Below, one piece after another: positions 11,901 through 21,963 of a stretch of DNA of 40,864 nucleotides. The notes under the pieces were generated by a model. It had not been told where the DNA came from and did not search any database. It saw only the letters and a program-made list of their open reading frames with translations. The translations under genes were made by a program, and so were the position numbers. The stretch lies in assembly GCA_946500615.1 (NCBI GenBank), contig CAMMWP010000015.1, forward strand, positions 1 through 40,864. Direction: 5' to 3'. Source of the stretch: an uncultured Clostridium sp. (lineage in GTDB: Bacteria; Bacillota; Clostridia; TANB77; CAG-508). Within the stretch, counting starts at the first letter, position 1; the number at the start of each line of letters is the position of its first letter.

Positions 11901-12783
11901 AATATAATTGATGAGTGGGTGTCAGGAAAAGAACCTCATAAAATCAAAAACTTAGAAGAAGGAAAATCTTATATTTTACATGAAGAAGTTTCAGTAGGGT
12001 ATTATGTTAAAGCAACAGATGTCGAATTTGAAGTAACTTATGATAAACAAACACAACACTTGGAGTTAATTGATAAAATAGTAGATGTTACAAAAATTGA
12101 TATGGTAAATGGAGAAGAAGTTGAAGGAGCAGAATTAGTAGTAACAGATGAAAATGGTAACGAAATAGATAAGTGGACTTCAACCAAAGAACCACATCAT
12201 GTTGTTGGTTTAGAAGAAGGTAAAAAATATGTATTAACTGAAATAACAGCACCATATCGGATTTGAAGTTGCTGAAAGTATTGAATTTACAGTAACTACT
12301 GATAAAGCTACGCAACTAATCGAGATGAAAGATATGCCTATATTAAGATCAGTTCAAGTTGAAAAAATCGACAAAGATACTGGAGAACATATCAAGTCAA
12401 ATAAATTCACATTTGGAATTTATGAGGATGAAGAATGTACTAAATTAATAAAAGAAGCAGGGGCAAATGAATATGAAGGAACAGCATTATTTGAAGGTCT
12501 TAGATTTGGTACATATTACATTAAAGAAATAAAAGCGCCTTTAGGATATAAACTTTCAGATCAGGTAGTTAAAATAGAAATTAATGATAAAGGTGTATTT
12601 GCAGATGGTGTTTCACTTGAAGAAAATAATGGAGTATATAGTTTTGAATACTATAATTCTTTATTGCCAATTATCCAAACAGGAAATGAAATGAATTATG
12701 CTTTATTACTTGTAATTGGTGCAATTGCAATAACAGGAATTATAGGTGGAATTATATTACTAAAAAAGAAAAATAATAAATAG
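8907..12783 (+). CDS. Sortase-anchored adhesin with thioester domain and Cna-B-type repeats; one +1 frameshift at CGG 12258-12260
   Basis: Signal peptide, Cys/Gln thioester-like motifs (FCTQYGK, CCTQQWVWEYI), repeated Cna_B/SpaA-type modules (GTYYVKETKVPEGYLL), C-terminal LLPIIQTGNE + TM + KKKNNK. Skipping C12258 joins ORFs 8907-12266 and 12325-12783 as ...EITAPY^GFEVAESIEFTVTTDK... Confidence 0.9.
11572..12345 (+). repeat. Three protein-level tandem repeats of about 80-85 aa in the adhesin
   Basis: Units with LEGAKLQVIDKNGNIIDEWISGNKTHKIEGL / IEGAKMQVLDHEGNIIDEWVSGKEPHKIKNL / VEGAELVVTDENGNEIDKWTSTKEPHHVVGL. Confidence 0.8.
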
Positions 12784-12788
12784 AATTT

Positions 12789-12811
12789 GAGTGGGTAAAA
12801 CCACTCTTTTT
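12789..12811 (+). terminator. Intrinsic terminator after the adhesin
   Basis: gagtgg-gtaaaa-ccactc followed by ttttt. Confidence 0.75.
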
Positions 12812-12831
12812 CTAAATTAAAAGGAGGAATT

Positions 12832-13221
12832 TTGGTACACGCAAAAATTATAAATGATAACAATGAAATACATGATATTTTAGTTAGTAAGGCTAAAGAA
12901 AATACATACTATTTAATGTATGATGATATATTTTTTGAAAAAATTAAGAAAAAAGAAAATATAAGTAGAGAATTTTATACAATTTTAAGAAGAATAACAA
13001 ATTCTAAAAATCGTATAAAACATATATCTTTTAAACTAAAAGATTATTATACAATTAAAGAAATATATGAGTTAGTAGAGTTATTAAGAAGAAAAACAAT
13101 AATTTTACTAACTTTATTTGATGAAAAAATAAATGAATGTGATTTATTATTTATTAGCAATGAGAATGATTTAGAAATAGAACATTATATTAATGATTTC
13201 ATTGAAATAGAGGAAATATAA
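12832..13221 (+). CDS. Hypothetical ICE protein
   Basis: Intact ORF, RBS aaggagg, TTG start. Confidence 0.55.
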   Translation: MVHAKIINDNNEIHDILVSKAKENTYYLMYDDIFFEKIKKKENISREFYTILRRITNSKNRIKHISFKLKDYYTIKEIYELVELLRRKTIILLTLFDEKINECDLLFISNENDLEIEHYINDFIEIEEI

Positions 13222-13222
13222 A

Positions 13223-14290
13223 ATGAGTAGTCAAATTTCAAAATATAAAGATGCTTATTTTTATTCACATATAATAAGTTTAATAAAAGAATATGCAATA
13301 CAGCACAATGATAGAGTTTTAATAAAATATATAAATTCCAATAAATTATCTAGTTATGAAATTTTAAATAATTTAGATAATGAAAAGTTTTTAAATAAAG
13401 ATAAACTGGAAATTGACATTGTGAGTTTTGTTGAAGAATATTTAGTAAAATCAAAAAATTACATAGATTTTAAAAATGATAAAATGTTCATTTTAGATAA
13501 TTTGCTAAATAATTGTAAAGGATATGATGAAAAAGGAAATATTGTCGATATTAAACTAAATCTCGAGCAAAAAGAAAAAGTAATAAAACAATATAATGAA
13601 AGTTTTGACAATGAAGTAAAAAAATATATTGAAAATAATACAGATGAATTTGAAGAAATTTTTATTGCAAATAATCATTTGCAATTTGAAAAATTATTTC
13701 CAAAAACTTATGTAGAAACATTAAAAGAGCAAGCTATTACAAGATTTAGAAATGATAGTGTAATGGAAGCTATTCGATATGGATTAGCATATCCAGAAGA
13801 ATTAAAATCTGCTATGAGTAGGAAATATGTGAATAATAATAAATTTAAAACATTGCTAGTATTTAATAATAATAAAAATATTTTAGAATTAACAAAGGAA
13901 AATTTAAAAGAAGAAACAAAAGAATTAGAAAAAAATAAAACAAAAGTTAATGAAACTATTGAAAAGCAAGAAACGAAAGAAAAAAATAATACATCTATTT
14001 TTATAACATTATCAGGTAATGAAAAGGAAACATATAAAGGAATATATTTGCCAATTTCAGATGAAAATGTTTTATACATTCCAAAACAGTTATATAAAAG
14101 GAATAACGAAAGACTTGAAATAGTAGATTATAATGGAAATACAGCAACAATGAGTGAATATAGAATTGATAATAATGAACATAAAAAATGTTGGATTGCT
14201 AAAATTGGAATTGATGAATTTTATCATAAGTATTATAGATTATATGAAATTCAAAAAGAAAAAGAGGTGATGAGCTATGCAGGCAACTAA
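13223..14290 (+). CDS. Hypothetical ICE protein
   Basis: Intact 355 aa ORF overlapping the next CDS. Confidence 0.6.
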   Translation: MSSQISKYKDAYFYSHIISLIKEYAIQHNDRVLIKYINSNKLSSYEILNNLDNEKFLNKDKLEIDIVSFVEEYLVKSKNYIDFKNDKMFILDNLLNNCKGYDEKGNIVDIKLNLEQKEKVIKQYNESFDNEVKKYIENNTDEFEEIFIANNHLQFEKLFPKTYVETLKEQAITRFRNDSVMEAIRYGLAYPEELKSAMSRKYVNNNKFKTLLVFNNNKNILELTKENLKEETKELEKNKTKVNETIEKQETKEKNNTSIFITLSGNEKETYKGIYLPISDENVLYIPKQLYKRNNERLEIVDYNGNTATMSEYRIDNNEHKKCWIAKIGIDEFYHKYYRLYEIQKEKEVMSYAGN

Positions 14291-15509
14291 TAAAAGTGAT
14301 GCAACACAAGTATATGAAGGTGCTGTAAAATCTAGTAGAACAGGTATGAAAGGAACTTTTAAATATTTATTAAAACCACTAACTATATTTGGTTATCATT
14401 ATTTTATAGAAGGAATAAGAGCAGTACAAAAAGATGGTCCAACAAAAGAATTAGAAAAAATTACTAACTTATCTTATGAAGAAACAATAAAAGTAATGGA
14501 AAAATGTCAAAATGATGGAGTTAGAGTAGTTGCTACTGAAAGAGCTTTATCAAATGAAAATAGTGAATTTGGGAAAAAGAAATCTTTATATCAACAAAAG
14601 AAAATAACCAAGTATGCAAGAAGAATAAAACAAATGAGTAATTTAAAAGCAGATCACCCTAAAATTGCTAAATTTCTTCATATAGATTCATTTATCAAGA
14701 AGAACGAATCTAAACAAAAAGAAGAACAAATAAGACATAAAAATAAACATTATAACGTGTACTTTAATAAATCAAAAAGGGATTATATGTCTGCTAGAAT
14801 TGCTGATGTAATTGAACTTAGAACAGGTATTTCTCAAAAATTATTTGATGAAACTATGCAAAGTGCAATTAAAAATATAGATAAAGAAAATGAAATGCCA
14901 TTAAATACACAACAATTGCAAGAATTATCAGAGAAATTTAAACTTCACGAAATGGGAAATGTAGAAATAGAAAAATTTAAAAAAGATTATTGCATTCATG
15001 AAATGCCATTTTCTGCTTATATGAGTATTAAAGACGATTTAGAAGTTGCAGATATTCAATATGGTATGAAAGTAACAAAAAACAATGATGATAAGGAAAT
15101 TGCAAATATTTATATGAATAATAGTGATTTAGAAAGATATTGTGAATTAGGATTTAATTCTTATGGGCAGATAAGAGTATATGGTAATGAAAATAAGAAT
15201 TTACAATGGAGTATTAGTTCACAAGATGAATTAGTAACATTTACAACAAAAATTGGCGAAGATGAAAGAAAAACTTATTCTAAATTAAGTGGTAAAAACT
15301 ATGTTATGAAAAGACAAGAAAATGAATGTCTTTGGACTGTATTAAAAACAGATTTAGAAGAATTAGTTGAAACAGAAAAAAAAAGAAATGTAGTAGATGA
15401 AGAATTAGAAAAATACCACATAATTGAAAATAACACAATTGAACTTACTGATAATAATAAAGAAATAGATATTAATTTGGAGAAAGAAAAAGAGGTAGGT
15501 GATGAATAA
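14277..15509 (+). CDS. Conjugation-associated protein, possibly PcfB/DUF3801-like
   Basis: Directly upstream of VirD4, N-terminal GMKGTFKYLLKP...GVRVVATERALSNENSEFGKKKSLYQQKK; family inferred from position and style. Confidence 0.45.
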   Translation: MQATNKSDATQVYEGAVKSSRTGMKGTFKYLLKPLTIFGYHYFIEGIRAVQKDGPTKELEKITNLSYEETIKVMEKCQNDGVRVVATERALSNENSEFGKKKSLYQQKKITKYARRIKQMSNLKADHPKIAKFLHIDSFIKKNESKQKEEQIRHKNKHYNVYFNKSKRDYMSARIADVIELRTGISQKLFDETMQSAIKNIDKENEMPLNTQQLQELSEKFKLHEMGNVEIEKFKKDYCIHEMPFSAYMSIKDDLEVADIQYGMKVTKNNDDKEIANIYMNNSDLERYCELGFNSYGQIRVYGNENKNLQWSISSQDELVTFTTKIGEDERKTYSKLSGKNYVMKRQENECLWTVLKTDLEELVETEKKRNVVDEELEKYHIIENNTIELTDNNKEIDINLEKEKEVGDE

Positions 15510-15511
15510 CT

Positions 15512-17493
15512 TTGCTTATAAAAAAGCAAAAAAATAATTCATTTATCATTCTATTTTTAGTATTTATAATAATTTTTTATTATATGTTAAGAGTAACAAC
15601 AGAAGTTGAATTAAATAATGGAATTTGGAGTTTTGATATATTTTCAAATTGCTTAAATGAGTTATATAAAATAACCACACCAATATCATTTACAACCCAC
15701 AATGTTGCAATGTCAATTGGTGTGGCTTTTTTTGTTTTAATGCTATATGAAACCTACAAAATGCAAAATAAAAAGAATATTCAAGAAAATACATATCGGT
15801 TCTGCAGAATGGAAAAGTCCAAAAGATATAAAAAACAAAAGAGATAAAGACTTTGAAAATAATATGATTCTTACTCAAACAGAACTTGTTTCTAAAAATA
15901 TGAAAAAAAGTGGTATGAATAGACATGTTATTTTATTAGGTCGTCCTGGAACACGGGAAATCAAGATACTATTTTAAGCCTAATATATTAAGTGCAAATG
16001 GTTCTATAATTGTTACAGATCCAAAAGGAGAATTACTACGAGATTGTGGTTATTCTCTAAAGAAAAAGGGTTATACAATTAAAGTTTTGAATTTAGATGA
16101 GAAAAGTCAGTCTAATCATTATAATCCTATTGTATATGTTAAACAATTAGATAATTTTTATGACATTTTAGAATATGAAGATAATCATAAAATACAAGAA
16201 GATGATGTTATGACATTAATAAATACTTTAATTGCAAATACTAAAGTTGAAGGAATTGACAGTACAACAGGAGATCCATTTTGGATTAAAGCAGAAATGA
16301 TTTATCTTCAAGCATTATTTTATTATACTATTAGGCACTATGATAAAAGACATCAAAATTTTACAACTGTTTTAAATTTAATTAGATTAAGTAGTCCAAA
16401 TAATAATGGTGTATCAGAACTAGATAGCTTATTTCTTGAATGGGAGGCAGTAGAGCCAGATAGTATAGGTGTTAAACAATATAAACATTTTAAAGTAGCA
16501 GCAGGAACACCAAAAATGATGAGTACAATTATAATGACGGCAACAGCAAGACTTGCTATTTTTAATATTAAAGAAGTACACGAGTTGACAGATGATGATG
16601 ATATGGAACTTGAAAGAATTGGTATGCCAGTAAATGATAATGATCCACTCTTAAAAGAAATAAACAATAATTCTAAAAAACATATTGGAAATGGAAAAAT
16701 TGCTATTTTCATAATTACAAAACCAAGTGATCGGAACATTTAATTTTCTTGCAAGTATGCTATATACACAAATATTTGCAATGATAGATGAAAATGCTAA
16801 AAAATGTGGAGGAAGTTTAGCAACACCATTGGAAATATATATGGATGAGTGGGCACAATTACGGAGAAATACCAAGATTTGTTGAAGAACTTGCATATCT
16901 TCGTGGGTTAAATGTTGGAATAACAATAGGACTTCAATCATTAAGTCAACTAAAGAAAAAATATAAAGACAGTTGGGAATCTGTTTTAGATTGTGTAGAT
17001 TCTTTTTTGTTTTTAGGAAGTTCTGCAAAAGAAAGTTTAGAATATATGGTAACACTACTTCGGTAAAAAAACATGGTATAAAAAATCCACAGGAAGAACA
17101 TTTTCAAGGCAAGGTTCTTCTTCTACAAATTGGGATATAGTAGGGAGAGAACTTGCAACTTTAGATGAATTGTCAACTATGCCTAGTGGATATTGTATAT
17201 TATTTATTGCAAGAGTAGGTGCTTTTTATTCAAAACTGTTTGATTTAAAAAGCCATCCAAATTATTCAGAACTTTATGAACCTTGGACAAAAAATATAGA
17301 AAAACTATATAACCATAAAAAAGAATTGGAATATCAGTCAAATTCAAATTACAAATTATTATGTGATTTAGGTTTAGAATTTGCTAGACCAATTGAAAAG
17401 CTAAAAATAGAAGATGTGAATGAAAATGAATTAAAAAAATTATATAAAACTAAAATAATTGAGTATGAAGATTTAAAATTGGAGGATTTATGA
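15512..17493 (+). CDS. VirD4/TraG-family type IV coupling protein; five +1 frameshifts at in-frame CGG (15797, 15954, 16732, 16862, 17061)
   Basis: Skipping one C at each CGG gives one continuous protein: ...NTY^GSAEWKSP...HVILLGRPGT^GKSRYYFKPNILSANGSIIVTDPKGELL...ITKPSD^GTFNFLASMLYTQIF...EIYMDEWAQL^GEIPRFVEELAYLRGLNVG...MVTLL^GKKTWYKKSTGRTFSRQ... Confidence 0.92.
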
Positions 17494-17822
17494 ATTTAGT
17501 AAAAAGAATAAAAGAAAATAAAAAAGTAAAAAAGATAAAAGAAAAAATAACAATATTAACTGGAGGTATAGCAAGTAGTATGATACTTCTAACATCAAGA
17601 GTATATGCTGATTCCAACACAGGTTCTATTGATTCATTTATAAATTTTGCTTGTGATTGGCTAACTAAAATTGGTGGAGTAATTGCTCTTGTTGGAGGTG
17701 TTATGTTTGCATTAGGTTGGCAGCGTGAGGACGCGGAAGGAAAGTCAAGGGGTCTTATGACATTAATGGCTGGATTTATGCTAGTTGCAATTGCTCAATC
17801 TAAAAACTTATTTGGTCTTTAA
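17490..17822 (+). CDS. VirB2/Maff2-like small membrane conjugation protein
   Basis: Signal-like N-terminus ending SRVYADS; WLTKIGGVIALVGGVMFALGWQREDAEGKSRGLMTLMAGFMLVAIAQS. Confidence 0.65.
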   Translation: MNLVKRIKENKKVKKIKEKITILTGGIASSMILLTSRVYADSNTGSIDSFINFACDWLTKIGGVIALVGGVMFALGWQREDAEGKSRGLMTLMAGFMLVAIAQSKNLFGL

Positions 17823-17839
17823 AAGGAGGAATTTTATAA

Positions 17840-18669
17840 GTGGATGGAATAATTAGACTTCTATATAGTTTCAAGTTTACAGTTTTTGGAGTTGAACTAG
17901 ATAGTGGAAATCTAATAAGTTCAGTACAAAAGTTGACAAACTTTTCAAGTGTTCAAAATATTAATATTTGGAGCATAGGAAAGACAGTTAATGATGTTAT
18001 AGTTCCAATTGCATTGAGTTTACTTATACTTTTCTTTATGATTAATCTAATAAAAAAAGCAATGGAAGTTGAAAGAATATCTTGGGAAAGAATTGTAATG
18101 TCAGTTGTTTCTTTTTTATTGCTAAAATATTTTATACAAAATGGATATACATTTTTATCTACAATAATGAATATTGTTAATGACATATTTATTAGTGTTA
18201 CAAATGTAATAAGTAATAATAATACAAGTATTAATATTGCAGATACTTTAATAAATGCAGTACCAGATCGGATTTATAGATAGCATTATGACATATCGGT
18301 TTGTATCTAATATTATTCATTCCATTCATGACAACAATAGTTCAAATTTTAACACAGATTTTTTTAAGAGTTGTAAAATTGATATTATGCTTTGCTTTTG
18401 CACCAATACCAATAGCACTAGCAGCAGATGATGAAGGAAGAAATAAAGCTATCCAATATTTTTTATTTTCTGCAAGTGTAGGACTTGAGGCAATTATAAT
18501 ATATATTGCGACAAATGTGTATGCAATAGGACTTTCAGGATTGAGTGGAACAGTAGGTTCAACAAGTGCAATATCAACAATTGTAGCAATGCTCTTCTTA
18601 AATGGAATGTATTTAGCAGTAATTCAATATGGTAGCCAATTTGCAGAAAAACTAACAGGAGGTCATTAA
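17840..18669 (+). CDS. VirB6/TrbL-like polytopic conjugation protein; two +1 frameshifts at CGG 18269 and 18297
   Basis: Skipping each C joins ORFs 17840-18283 and 18301-18669: ...NAVPD^GFIDSIMTY^GLYLILFIPFMTTIVQILTQIFLRVVKLILCFAFAPIPIALAADDEGR... Confidence 0.85.
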
Positions 18670-18671
18670 TT

Positions 18672-19259
18672 ATGGATGATATAGAAATAACAGTATTTGA
18701 TGAAATTAAAGATTATAAAGAAAAAATCTACTTCTTTAATTTTAGACAATGGATATTTGCTATTTTAATAGCTGTTATAGTTATTCCAACATATATCATT
18801 TTAAAAGATAAGATTGGAGAAGAAATTACAAGTTATATAGTAATTGCAATTGCAGGTAGTCTTGGATTTATTGGGTTTGTGAAAATTCATGAATTAGAAG
18901 CAGAAAAAATATTGCCATATTGGTTTAGACACTATTTTTTATTTGCTAAGCCAATTCATTATATTAGTGATGAAGAATATAAACTTCTTCATGAAAAAAA
19001 GAAAAAAGGAAAGAAAAGTAAAAGTCGTCAAATGCAGAAAATAGATAAACAAAGTGCAAAAGAAATAAAAAGAAAGCAAAAACAAGAAAAATTACTTATG
19101 AAAGCTAAAAAGAAATATGGAATAACTGAAAATGTTGAAATTATAAGAAGCAATAAAACAAAAGATAAGATAGATAAAAAAGATAATGAATTAATTGAAA
19201 AACTATCTAAATTAACAAAAGAAGAACAAGAAGTATTATTAAAATTGCTTGGGAGATGA
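18672..19259 (+). CDS. PrgI-family conjugation protein
   Basis: Two N-terminal TM helices, position between the VirB6-like gene and VirB4. Confidence 0.75.
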   Translation: MDDIEITVFDEIKDYKEKIYFFNFRQWIFAILIAVIVIPTYIILKDKIGEEITSYIVIAIAGSLGFIGFVKIHELEAEKILPYWFRHYFLFAKPIHYISDEEYKLLHEKKKKGKKSKSRQMQKIDKQSAKEIKRKQKQEKLLMKAKKKYGITENVEIIRSNKTKDKIDKKDNELIEKLSKLTKEEQEVLLKLLGR

Positions 19260-19519
19260 TAAATATACAAGATTTAACTGAATGGGAATATAAATTCCTT
19301 AAATATTATTTAGATAAATTCAAAGCTAAGTGGGTGCGTGTTTTTAATAACAAGCATCCACTTTTAGCAACTAGAGTTGATTTATATACAGTTTATAAAA
19401 GGAAACTAAAACATCAGCCTATAACAGAAAGTTTAACATATTCAAATATGTTTAAACAGTTAGATGAGGGAAAATGGTATTTTATTCCTAATCTTCTAAA
19501 AAACAGTAAGGAGGATTGA
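19256..19519 (+). CDS. Hypothetical ICE protein
   Basis: Overlaps the upstream stop (atgataa); intact 87 aa ORF. Confidence 0.55.
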   Translation: MINIQDLTEWEYKFLKYYLDKFKAKWVRVFNNKHPLLATRVDLYTVYKRKLKHQPITESLTYSNMFKQLDEGKWYFIPNLLKNSKED

Positions 19520-19523
19520 TAAA

Positions 19524-21961
19524 TTGCCTAAAAAAACAAAGGTAAAAGTTAATAAAAATAAATTAAAAAAAGAAACAATGTTAGATAAAATAAGAAAATT
19601 TTTTAGTAAGTTTAAAATTGCAAAACCAAAAACTACTTCACAAATAATGAGAATGTTTTTCAAGGATTTTGATGAACAAAATTCTATTATACAATTAGAT
19701 AAAAATCATTATTCAGTTTGCTTTGAATATCAAGATATTTCATTTGATAAAGCAAACTATGAAACACAAGAAAATATTTTTTTAAAGTGGGTTGAATATT
19801 TACATTCATTTAACTATAACGATCATATTCAAGTTGTTTATGCTGGTAGACCAGTCAAAAAATCTGATTATAAAAAAGATTATATTTATGATGAAGAAAA
19901 ATTTAGTGGAAATGAAAAGAAAATTGCAAATGAATTTAATAGGTTAATTGAAACAACATTAGGAAATAAAGAGAAAATATTAAAAGAAACAAGACTAATT
20001 GTAATAACTACTAAAGCAGAAAGTTTAAAAGATGCACAAGATATTTTTATGCAATATCAATTGCGAACAGAAGAAAAATTTAAGGAACTAAAGTCTAAAA
20101 TAAGAAGAGTAAGTATAGATGAAAGATTAAAAACTCTATACAATTTATTTCACAATGATTTATTAGAAAAGGATATTTTGAAAAATATAAATGAAATTAC
20201 TAAAAATCATAATTTAAGTATTTATGATGTATTAGCACCAAAAGATGATGTTATATTAAAAGAAAAAAATTATATTAATATTGGAAATAAAAAATATGTA
20301 AGAGTTTTATATGTGGCTAGACTCCCAAAATCTGTAACACCTAGATTTTATAACAGAATTACAACAATTGAAAATTGCAATATAATAACCACTTTAAATA
20401 TAACACCAACAGACCCAGCAAAAGTAATTAAAATGGTAAATAAAAAAATAAGTGGTATGAAAACAGAAAGGCTTGAAAAAATAAAAAAAGCTAACAAAAA
20501 CAATTATAGTTATGAGGCAGTAAAAGATGAAAAATTAGAAGATTCAATAAGAGATGCACAAAATTTAAGAGATGCTTTGCAAAAGAAAAAACAAAAATTA
20601 TTTACTAATAATGTTTTGATTTGTATTCAAGCAGATAGTATTGAAGAATTAGATAAGACTACAAAAGTAATAAAAAGTATTGGTAATGAACATTTAATTA
20701 CAATATATAATTTAGATTGGCAACAATTAGAGGGAGTTCAAAATTGTTTGCCTTTTGGATGGAATACTTTACAAATACAACGATCTTTGACTTCTGAATC
20801 TACTGCGATAAATATACCATTTAATACAAAAGATTTAATGCACCCAAATTCAATATATCATGGAATCAATTTGGTATCTAAAAATCCAGTATTTTGTGAT
20901 AGAAAAAAATTGTTGAATGGAAACGGTTGTGTACTTGCAACATCAGGAGCAGGAAAATCATTTTCTATTAAAGTAATAATAGAGCAAGTATTGCTTCGCT
21001 ATCCACAAGATGAGGTTGTGATTTTGGACCCACAACGGCGAATACCAGCCATTAATAGAGGCTTTTAATGGGCAAACATTAAATATAAGTACATCGACTA
21101 ATACATATATAAATCCATTTGATAGTTCACTTCAATATGAAAAAGATAGTGATGATGCTTTAAATAACAAGATAGAGTTTTCACTTGCATTTATTGAATC
21201 AATTGTTTCTAGCAATGGACTAACTGGAGAACAAAAGACATTAGTAGATCGTTGTACTAAAAATATGTATGAAGAATATCAATTACATGGATTTAGTGAA
21301 GAATATGAGCCAGATTTTATAAAGTTTTATGAAGAATTATTAAAACAGCCTGAGGAAGAAGCTAAAAATTTAGCATTAGTAATTGAAAGATATGTACTTC
21401 GGTGGTATGGATATTTTTGCAAAGAAAACAAATATTGAAATTAAGAATAGATTTATATCATTTGATATTTCAGATTTACCTCGTAGCATACAGACTACGG
21501 GGTATTTAGTTGTTTTAGAGCATATTATGAATAGATTAAAACGAAATAAAAATCTTGGTAAACATACTTGGATATTCATAGATGAGTTTCATATATTACT
21601 TGCAAATCAATATAGTGCTGATTATATTGCAAAAATATATAAAACAGGTAGGAAGGAAAATGCAATTCCTACAATTATCACACAAAATATTGCAGATGTA
21701 ATAAAAAATGAACAAGGGTGTAAAATACTATCTAATTCAGAGTTTGCAATGATATTAAAACAAAAACCATTAGATTTACCAGCAATTTGTAAGATATTCG
21801 ATATAAGTGATGAAGAATCTAAATATGTAATTGATAGTCCAGCAGGACAAGGAATAATCGTATATGGAGAAGATAAAGTGGCTTTTAGAAATCAAATTGC
21901 TAAAGAGTTTTACATATATCAAATAAATCAAACTTCTAATATGCAAATTAGTAGGAGTTAA
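19524..21961 (+). CDS. VirB4-family conjugation ATPase; two +1 frameshifts at CGG 21036 and 21400
   Basis: Walker A GNGCVLATSGAGKSFSIKV; VVILDPQ^GEYQPLIEAFNGQTLNISTSTNTYINPFD...LALVIERYVL^GGMDIFAKKTNIEIKNRFISFDISDLP; Walker B-like TWIFIDEFHILL. The middle segment 21037-21400 is absent from the supplied ORF track. Confidence 0.92.
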
Positions 21962-21963
21962 AA

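Noticed and set aside
12258-21961. Interpretation of the adhesin, VirD4, VirB6-like and VirB4 genes as decayed pseudogenes
   Set aside because: Every frame break is the same event (extra C before GGN in codon phase), motifs on both sides are intact, and no other lesion is present.
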